Part shown: one piece after another, positions 23,551-30,011 of the stretch
Layout: every line of letters starts with the position of its first letter
How positions within the stretch are numbered: position 1 is the stretch's first letter
DNA from: an uncultured Desulfuromonadales bacterium
GTDB taxonomy: Bacteria > Desulfobacterota > Desulfuromonadia > Desulfuromonadales > Geopsychrobacteraceae
Assembly (NCBI GenBank): GCA_945787295.1
Contig: CALZHQ010000013.1
Span: 1-35,863 of the forward strand
DNA: 35,863 nt
Direction of reading: 5' to 3'
The notes under the pieces: generated by a model
Seen by the model: only the letters and a program-made list of their open reading frames with translations
What the model was told of the DNA's origin: nothing
Databases searched by the model: none
Position numbers and translations under genes: made by a program

Positions 23551-26481
23551 ATGCCCCCTTGCCGATGCCTGCTGCTAAGTCTATTTTTCAGCCTTGGCGT
23601 CGGTCTGGCCACGGCATCAGCACAAAACCCCACAGTTCAGTCACAAGCTGGTCTGTCGCTCCAGCAACTTCCGGAAATCAGCACCCTGCAGAACTGGATC
23701 GCGCAGATGAAGCAAGGGCGGCGCGGTCCCTTTAAACGGATCCGCTGGTTCTGTAACGACGGCAGCATTCTGCCACCAGTGCCCTACGCCTGCCGGGAGC
23801 ATGAGGGAGGCGTCCAGCACGGTGAATGGACCGATCGCGTCAAACTGCTGCGCCAAAACGGCTACCAGATCGCGACCTTGCTGGCGGACCTGATGCCGGA
23901 AACGTTTTATGCGGCACCTGGCTGGCAAAACCAGCTGAAGCAGATCATGCTTGAGCAATATCTGATCGAAATTGATGATGGCTGGATTTTGCGGCGCGCA
24001 CGGTACTACCGCGGGGCGATTCAGGATGAAGACGAAAACTGGCACGGTGAAGCCTTACTGCTAGAACTCCTCAACCAACCGGAAATGCTGGATAAAAACT
24101 TCCTGCTGCTGCGGGAGGCGGTCCGCCTGTTGCCTCACGGGCAACACCATGCGCCGTTAGCCGAAATGCGCCAGTTAGCTCTCGATATCGAACAGCTGGA
24201 TGCCAATTTCACCCAGCTGCGGATCAAACTCCACACCCGGCCAGAAGCTAAGGATGCCGAACCTGTGCGTCTGGCCGGCCAGCAAGTCAACGATGAACAG
24301 CGCGAAAAATATCTCCGTTTGGCCGATTTGATCGAACTGGTTACCCAGCCCAGCAACCAGCCATTGACTCAAGCCAGCCAGCTCGGCCTTGGGCAAAGCA
24401 TCCCCCAAACAACTGGAGATGAAGCGACCCTGCCGCCTAATATTATTTTCTCCCGCGCCAGTCAGTTATTGTATGAGATCCGCAGCAGGCTGGCCCAACA
24501 GAGCAATAAGCGGCGTCAGCTGAACTGGCTGATTTCCAGTCTTGATCTGGAGCATGCCTTTTATACCAGTGCCAACCAACTGCTTGAACAGCTGCCTCAA
24601 GCCAGCCGTCGCCAACGTCTGGCTTGGGTTGAACAGGGCTTTGACGCCCTTTACGGCATCGGTTTTATCTCTACCAGACAATGGGCTAGCCTCACACAGG
24701 CGATCAATATATTGCTGCAGCAACCGCCGACAACGCAATCCTACCAACGTCAGTTGAATCAGCTGGCTCGAATCAGCCACTGGGCGGAGCAACAGCTGTT
24801 GGTCCAATTCGAAACTGCGGTCATGCATCTGGGAACGCTTGAACCATTGGCAAAAGGCTTCTTCCAGGAGCGCTTGCGCTCCAGTCCACTGCTGCCGATC
24901 GTCCAGATAATGGACAGCCTGCTCAGTGACAGTCAGCAACTTCGCGGCGCCGAACAGTCTCTGTTCGGTCAACCGGTCACCGGTTTAAGGCCATTAAATC
25001 CAGGGCTGGCCCGTGGATCGCTAGAAATTGTCGCTGACCCGGCCAAGCATCAGTTCAAGGCTGACGGTATTTACCTGCTGCCGGAAACCGTCGCCGAGTT
25101 GCCACCGGTGGCTGGCATCCTGACCCGTAATGCGGGCAACAGCCTCTCCCATATTCAACTCCTGGCCCGCAACCTCGGCATCCCCAACCTGGCTGTTCCT
25201 GCTCAACTGGTGGCTGAATTAAACAATCATGCCGGGGAGACCATTGTTCTGGCGGTCAGTCCGGGTGGAGTGGTAAGCATCGAAGCTGATTCACCAGACT
25301 GGCAAAAACATTTTCGCCAACAGGCTAAAACCGAGGCTCTGATCAGCCCCGATCTGCAGAAGCTTGATCTGCAAGAGCTTAGGATTCTGCCTCTTTCAAA
25401 AATCCGCGCGGCAGATTCCGGGCGGATTGCCGGCCCTAAAGGGGCCAACCTGGGCGAACTGAAACAGATTTATCGGCACCTGGTCCCCGATGCCCTGGTG
25501 ATTCCCTTCGGACGGTTTCGTCAGATTCTCGACAGCAGAACCGCCTCCGGGCTGAGCCTTTTCGAATCGATGCGAACAGGCTATCGACAGCTAAAGAAAA
25601 TCGGCAATCCGACCGAGAGGCAGCAGCAAACCAGCAACTTTCTTGAACGGCTTCGCCAGCAGATCGAGACGGCTCCGCTCGACGCTCAATTTCTCGATGA
25701 ACTCCGCCAATCGCTGGCAGCCCATTTCGGCCCCGATGGCAGCTACGGGGTCTTTGTCCGCAGCGACACCAACGTTGAAGATCTGCCCAATTTCACCGGT
25801 GCCGGACTGAACAAAACCGTGGCGCACGTGGTCGGCTTCGACAATATCGTTGCCGCAATCCGCAAAGTCTGGGCCTCTCCATTCAGTGAGCGCGCCTACA
25901 ACTGGCGGCAGGCCCACATGCGCGACCCGGAGCATGTATATGCCTCGGTTTTATTGATGAAGAGTGTCCCGGCTGACAAGTCGGGAGTCCTGGCAACGAC
26001 TGACCTGATTGGAGGCGATCCGAATCAATTGCATGTGGCGGCCAATGAAGGAGTCGGTGGTGCGGTCAGCGGTCAGCGGGCTGAAGAGATTCTGATCGAT
26101 AAGAATAGCGGCCAGGTGCGCCTGTTGGCTCAGGTAAGTGCTTTAGAAAAAACAATCTTACTCGCGACCGGAGGAATAAAAAAAGTCCCTGCAGACACTC
26201 CGGAACAATTGTTAACCACCGCTGAAATCAAAACTCTGCAACGCATGGCCCGGTTACTGCCAGCGGAATTCCCCGGTTTACGCACGACTGATAATCAAGC
26301 GAAACCGGCCGATATCGAATTCGGTTTTCTGGACGGCCAGTTCGTTCTATTTCAGATTCGGCCGCTGGCAGAAAGTGAACGGGTCAAAAAGGAACTCTAT
26401 CTGCGCCAGCTGGACAGCAAGCTGAAAAAAGGGCGACGGCTGGTCGATCTAACCCAAAAACCTTTGGAGCCAAAGCGATGA
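23551..26481 (+). CDS. Exported dikinase-like protein: phosphohistidine domain followed by PEP-synthase-type ATP-grasp domain
   Basis: A protein of about 976 aa starting at the ATG at 23551 (GGAG 6 nt upstream; another ATG at 23539 has no ribosome site). The N-terminus is a signal peptide (CLLLSLFFSLGVGLATASA, cleavage before QNP). Residues of about 30-480 are not recognised and are partly helical. Near 480-570 lies a PEP-utiliser swivel domain with catalytic H534 in SLSHIQLLARNLGIPN. The C-terminal part (about 615-945) is a PPDK/PEP-synthase ATP-grasp domain with GPKGANLGEL (628-637), VRSDTNVEDLP (R737), KVWASPFSERA, DIEFG (D921, E923) and QIRPL (935-939). This His-then-ATP order, without a PEP-binding barrel, matches glucan water dikinases, not PEP synthase. 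The substrate is unknown. Its stop overlaps the start of the serine hydrolase gene by 4 nt. Confidence 0.85.
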   Translation: MPPCRCLLLSLFFSLGVGLATASAQNPTVQSQAGLSLQQLPEISTLQNWIAQMKQGRRGPFKRIRWFCNDGSILPPVPYACREHEGGVQHGEWTDRVKLLRQNGYQIATLLADLMPETFYAAPGWQNQLKQIMLEQYLIEIDDGWILRRARYYRGAIQDEDENWHGEALLLELLNQPEMLDKNFLLLREAVRLLPHGQHHAPLAEMRQLALDIEQLDANFTQLRIKLHTRPEAKDAEPVRLAGQQVNDEQREKYLRLADLIELVTQPSNQPLTQASQLGLGQSIPQTTGDEATLPPNIIFSRASQLLYEIRSRLAQQSNKRRQLNWLISSLDLEHAFYTSANQLLEQLPQASRRQRLAWVEQGFDALYGIGFISTRQWASLTQAINILLQQPPTTQSYQRQLNQLARISHWAEQQLLVQFETAVMHLGTLEPLAKGFFQERLRSSPLLPIVQIMDSLLSDSQQLRGAEQSLFGQPVTGLRPLNPGLARGSLEIVADPAKHQFKADGIYLLPETVAELPPVAGILTRNAGNSLSHIQLLARNLGIPNLAVPAQLVAELNNHAGETIVLAVSPGGVVSIEADSPDWQKHFRQQAKTEALISPDLQKLDLQELRILPLSKIRAADSGRIAGPKGANLGELKQIYRHLVPDALVIPFGRFRQILDSRTASGLSLFESMRTGYRQLKKIGNPTERQQQTSNFLERLRQQIETAPLDAQFLDELRQSLAAHFGPDGSYGVFVRSDTNVEDLPNFTGAGLNKTVAHVVGFDNIVAAIRKVWASPFSERAYNWRQAHMRDPEHVYASVLLMKSVPADKSGVLATTDLIGGDPNQLHVAANEGVGGAVSGQRAEEILIDKNSGQVRLLAQVSALEKTILLATGGIKKVPADTPEQLLTTAEIKTLQRMARLLPAEFPGLRTTDNQAKPADIEFGFLDGQFVLFQIRPLAESERVKKELYLRQLDSKLKKGRRLVDLTQKPLEPKR

Positions 26482-27755
26482 AAAAACTACTGATTCCTCT
26501 GCTGCTTCTGCTCCTTTGCGACACCTGCTGGAGCTATCCCCTCGATGCAGCAGAACAAACCGGAATTGCCCGTCTGGAAGGGTATCGGCTTCTTCAGGAA
26601 GGGAAAGTCAAAGGACCTAAGCTGTTCCCCGGCGCCCTGCTCAGTAGCGATCAAGTTCGGATCCGCCTGACCGAGCAACCAGATCTGTTATTGCCGGAAA
26701 TCGATCCGGGTCTGACTGAAAAGGTGCTCGGTTATCTTGGCGAAGATGCAGAAAACTACAGTTTCTCACTGCTCGACGTGAGCGATCCGCAGCAACCGAT
26801 CTATGCCGAACATCAGAGCGAGGCTAATTTCAACCCGGGTAGTCTCGGCAAAATCCTGATCGCTGTGGCCGTTTTTCAAGCGCTCGCCGATCGCTTTCCC
26901 GATGACATTGAAGCTCGCCGAAAACTGCTCCGGGAGCGCCAAATCACCGCTGACCAATTCATCCGCAGCGACCATCACAAGGTTCCGATCTGGAATGCCG
27001 AAACACAGCAGCTGACTTATCGCCGAACCCGGTTGGGAGATACGGAAAACCTCTGGAGTTGGCTCGACTGGATGCTATCTCCCAGTTCCAATGCGGCTGC
27101 AGCGATGGTCCTGCGTGAATACCTGTTGATGGTGAAGTTCGGCGCGCAGTACCCGGTCTCTGCTCAGCAGGCTGATCAGTTTATACTCAAGACCAAGAGA
27201 AAAGAGTTGATGCAACTGCTGATCCGCAGTCTGCATGAACCGATGCGGCGCAACGGCATCGATCCGCAGCAACTACGCCAGGGTGGTTTTTTCACCCAAC
27301 GCGGGAAACGGCTGGTTCCAGGCGGTAGCAGCCGGGCGAATACGCGCAGCCTGATGCAACTACTGCTGAAAATTGAGCAGGGCAAACTGATCGATCCCTT
27401 TTCCAGCCTCGAGTTGAAAAAACTGCTCTACATGACCGAAAAGCGGATCCGCTACGCCTCGCATCCGGCCTTAAAAAAAGCCGCCGTTTATTATAAATCG
27501 GGCTCACTCTACAGCTGTGAGCCGGAACCGGACTTTGAATGCGAAAAATATAAGGGGAATAGATTAAATCTGCTCAATTCGGTGGCGATTATTGAGGAGC
27601 AGGGGGAAGAGCTGTTACACTATCTGGTAGTGTTGACATCGAATGAGCTGCGGGTCAACTCCGCAGTCGCCCATCAGACCTTGGCGATGCGGATTCATCG
27701 ACTGTTGCAGCAACGAAATCAGGAACGAATCAAGACGAAGGCGATTGCAGAATAA
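26478..27755 (+). CDS. Exported serine hydrolase, class A beta-lactamase / transpeptidase fold (copy 1)
   Basis: A 425-aa exported protein with a signal peptide (KKLLIPLLLLLLCDTCWS). The three active-site motifs of penicillin-recognising enzymes are present: S122-L-G-K125 (SxxK), S203-S-N205 in place of SDN, and K340-S-G342 in place of KTG. The ExxLN motif of true class A beta-lactamases is not seen, so a peptidoglycan- or ester-directed hydrolase is more likely than drug resistance. An N-terminal extension of about 90 aa precedes the catalytic fold. The ATG overlaps the stop of the dikinase-like gene (ATGA), so the two are translationally coupled and probably work together in the envelope. 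Its 3' end overlaps the convergent copy 2 gene by 26 nt. Confidence 0.87.
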   Translation: MKKLLIPLLLLLLCDTCWSYPLDAAEQTGIARLEGYRLLQEGKVKGPKLFPGALLSSDQVRIRLTEQPDLLLPEIDPGLTEKVLGYLGEDAENYSFSLLDVSDPQQPIYAEHQSEANFNPGSLGKILIAVAVFQALADRFPDDIEARRKLLRERQITADQFIRSDHHKVPIWNAETQQLTYRRTRLGDTENLWSWLDWMLSPSSNAAAAMVLREYLLMVKFGAQYPVSAQQADQFILKTKRKELMQLLIRSLHEPMRRNGIDPQQLRQGGFFTQRGKRLVPGGSSRANTRSLMQLLLKIEQGKLIDPFSSLELKKLLYMTEKRIRYASHPALKKAAVYYKSGSLYSCEPEPDFECEKYKGNRLNLLNSVAIIEEQGEELLHYLVVLTSNELRVNSAVAHQTLAMRIHRLLQQRNQERIKTKAIAE

Positions 27756-28611
27756 GGTCATCAAGCCGAGCGATCAGGCTACTCAGCCAGGCCCCACCCT
27801 GTGAATCTTCTGCCAGGGCAACGGCGATGTAACGGCGGCCATCATGCTCGATGATGGCGCTGTCGGCATGATACTGACGCCAGGATCCGGACTTACGGAA
27901 GATGACTGCCTCAGGACGCGACTTGAGGCCTTTGACGAATTTATGCTGGATGGCCGGTTTGCCCAGCTTGGTCTTCATCTCGCGGCTCATCTCTGGTGAC
28001 ACCAGCTGACCGGTTTCGAGCATGTAGTAAAAACGTGCCACCTGAAACGCGGTGGCGCCGTGGGAAAGGTTAGCTAATGGATCACGTTTCCAGGCACCCG
28101 CTTTACCATAGTCTTTACCGACCCAGAGGCCGCCGTTGAAGGCCGGGTCGTAGAGGCGATATTTGGGAGACTGCAGCAATTCCGCCAGATAAGATTTCCC
28201 GACCCGGTTGAGCATTTCGGTTGCCGCCCGGTTCGATGAATCTCGGATCATCCGGGTCAGCTTATCCTCGATTTCGCTATCGAGTTCCATTTCACCGCTG
28301 GCGATCCGCTCATAGGCCCCGAGCAGGATGGCAATCTTCGGCAGGCTGGCAGCGTACATCATCCGGTCGCCATTGACTTCGGCCAGCAGCGGTTGAGCTG
28401 GGTCGGTGATGTCGACCAGAGCGATGCTCAGCTTTTTCAGCGCCACTGACTTGTCGAGCTTTAGCTCACGCAGGCAGGATTCCAGCCCCTCCTGCAGACG
28501 ATTACTGCGGCAGGTTTCCAGGGCAGGAGCCGGATTCGAACTAAAAACTGGAGAAGAGAAGGAAAGCAGAACCAGCAGAAATATTAGAAAGACTTTACAT
28601 TTAGTATTCAT
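27730..28611 (-). CDS. Exported serine hydrolase, class A beta-lactamase / transpeptidase fold (copy 2)
   Basis: A 293-aa exported protein from the ATG at 28611. Its signal peptide is KCKVFLIFLLVLLSFSSPVFSS; a longer reading to 28662 would bury it. It carries S89-L-P-K92 (SxxK), S125-S-N127 and K240-S-G242. Copy 1 has the same SSN and KSG variants and a matching segment before SxxK (D-V/I-S/T-DP-x-QP), so the two are probably paralogues, with copy 2 lacking the N-terminal extension. No ExxLN motif is seen. It is convergent with copy 1 and divergent from the nucleotide-transporter gene, whose start is only 38 bp away, so it belongs physically to the same cluster. The substrate is unknown. Confidence 0.87.
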   Translation of the reverse strand: MNTKCKVFLIFLLVLLSFSSPVFSSNPAPALETCRSNRLQEGLESCLRELKLDKSVALKKLSIALVDITDPAQPLLAEVNGDRMMYAASLPKIAILLGAYERIASGEMELDSEIEDKLTRMIRDSSNRAATEMLNRVGKSYLAELLQSPKYRLYDPAFNGGLWVGKDYGKAGAWKRDPLANLSHGATAFQVARFYYMLETGQLVSPEMSREMKTKLGKPAIQHKFVKGLKSRPEAVIFRKSGSWRQYHADSAIIEHDGRRYIAVALAEDSQGGAWLSSLIARLDDLILQSPSS

Positions 28612-28649
28612 AGTGATGCATCTTACTCGAAAACGGACGCAAAAAGCAA

Positions 28650-29933
28650 ATGGTAGAATCAAAAGACAAAAACAACCACTGTAACCAGCGTTATCCGGCT
28701 CATCGGATCCTCAATATCCGGGCCGGGTTTCTATTCGCCAACTTCTTGCTTATCGTCATGGCGCTCTATCATCTTAAGCCCGCCAGCCGATCGCTCTTTA
28801 TCGAATATCTTGGTGCCGACCAGTTGCCCTATGTCTGGATCGGTACCGCACTGACGATGGCGCTGTTCATTGGCGGCTACCACCGCATTGTCGAACGGTT
28901 CAGCCGGGTCAGAATTGTCCTCGGGACCTGTCTCAGTCTCAGTCTGACCCTGGTTATCTTCCGTATCCTGTTGCTCGATCCAGGCCCTGCAGTCGCCACT
29001 GCATTTTATATTTTTGTCGATATTCTCGGCGTCCTGATGGTTGAACAGTTCTGGAGCCTGACCAATTCAATCTACAGCACCAACGAAGGCAAGAGCTGGT
29101 ACGGTTTTGTTGGTACCGGTGGCCTGGTCGGCGGTGTTCTGGGCGGGCTGGTTGCAGCGCTATTACTCGACAAGACCCCGTTGCAGACGGCAGACATGTT
29201 GCTGGTCGCTGCGGGAATTATTCTGACCCTGTTCATCCTGACCTGGTTAATGGAACGTCTCGGTCTCTATTGCGAGGTGGAGATGCATGGCCAAAAAACC
29301 CGTTATCGCGGTGGCTGGCAAGCGCTGAAAAAAAGCCGCTTTCTCATCCTGATAACCTGCATCCTGCTGCTGGCCCAGCTCGCCTCCCCCCTGATCGAGT
29401 ACCAGTTCATGAAAACCATCGAGGTCAGCTACACTCAGATCGACTTGCGCACCGCCTTTCTGTCGCTCTTTTTCAGTGTCATGGGCGGCGTTTCAATCGT
29501 TGTCAACCTGCTGATCACCCCTTTGATCCACCGTTTCTTTGGCGTCATCGCTGGCCTGCTGGTGCAGCCGGGGATGATCATTCTCTGCATGTTCGGTTTC
29601 ATCATTCAACCGAGTCTGATGCTGATCTCCGCGGCAAAAATCAGCGATCGGGGCCTCTCTTACTCAATTAACCGGGCCTCCAAGGAACTGCTCTACGTAC
29701 CGATCGACTCACTGCTGATCTATCAGGCGAAAGCCTGGATCGACATGTTCGGCTACCGGCTGTTCAAAATCTTCGGCTCGATCCTGATCCTGATTTTCAC
29801 CCGCTGGCTGCCAATCCCGCTGTCTCTGCCACAACTGAGCTGGCTGGTGCTGACGATCTGCGCTGTCTGGCTGGTGGTGCTGAGGAATTTGCGTTGGGAG
29901 TACTGGAAGGTGGGCGAAGTCGAAACAGATTAA
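28650..29933 (+). CDS. ATP/ADP-translocase-family nucleotide transporter (NTT/Tlc, Npt1/Npt2-like)
   Basis: An integral membrane protein of 427 aa with about 11-12 spans. Two stretches are typical of the NTT/Tlc family known from Rickettsia, Chlamydia and plastids and also found in free-living bacteria: EQFWSLTNSIYSTNEGKSWYG, leading into a glycine-rich helix (132-168), and INRASKELLYVPID (340-353) followed by K361-x2-ID and G368-Y-R. The latter corresponds to the KEMAYIPLD signature of the family. Members exchange ATP for ADP or carry other nucleotides across the inner membrane; here specificity and direction are not known. No HEAT-repeat or cyclic-nucleotide domain is attached. The start has no good ribosome site and a later start is possible. 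It follows the exported ATP-grasp protein cluster. Confidence 0.8.
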   Translation: MVESKDKNNHCNQRYPAHRILNIRAGFLFANFLLIVMALYHLKPASRSLFIEYLGADQLPYVWIGTALTMALFIGGYHRIVERFSRVRIVLGTCLSLSLTLVIFRILLLDPGPAVATAFYIFVDILGVLMVEQFWSLTNSIYSTNEGKSWYGFVGTGGLVGGVLGGLVAALLLDKTPLQTADMLLVAAGIILTLFILTWLMERLGLYCEVEMHGQKTRYRGGWQALKKSRFLILITCILLLAQLASPLIEYQFMKTIEVSYTQIDLRTAFLSLFFSVMGGVSIVVNLLITPLIHRFFGVIAGLLVQPGMIILCMFGFIIQPSLMLISAAKISDRGLSYSINRASKELLYVPIDSLLIYQAKAWIDMFGYRLFKIFGSILILIFTRWLPIPLSLPQLSWLVLTICAVWLVVLRNLRWEYWKVGEVETD

Positions 29934-29943
29934 CCTGGGCAAA

Positions 29944-29980
29944 AAAGAAAACAGCCCGGTCTGAAAACAGGCCGGGCCAG
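29944..29980 (-). terminator. Intrinsic terminator of glgP
   Basis: A 10-bp stem (29954-29963 with 29968-29977, one G-T pair) has an AAAA loop on the plus strand. On the minus strand it is followed by a T-rich run (complement of the AAAAAAGAAAACA at 29941-29953). It therefore ends the glycogen phosphorylase transcript. On the plus strand there is no T-run after the stem. Confidence 0.8.
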
Positions 29981-30011
29981 GAGCCTCGCATTCGTTAAAA
30001 AGCCTAAGGGA

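Noticed and set aside
23551..26481. Annotation as PEP synthase, PPDK or rifampicin phosphotransferase
   Set aside because: Domain order is reversed (His domain before ATP-grasp), the PEP/pyruvate barrel is missing and a signal peptide is present.
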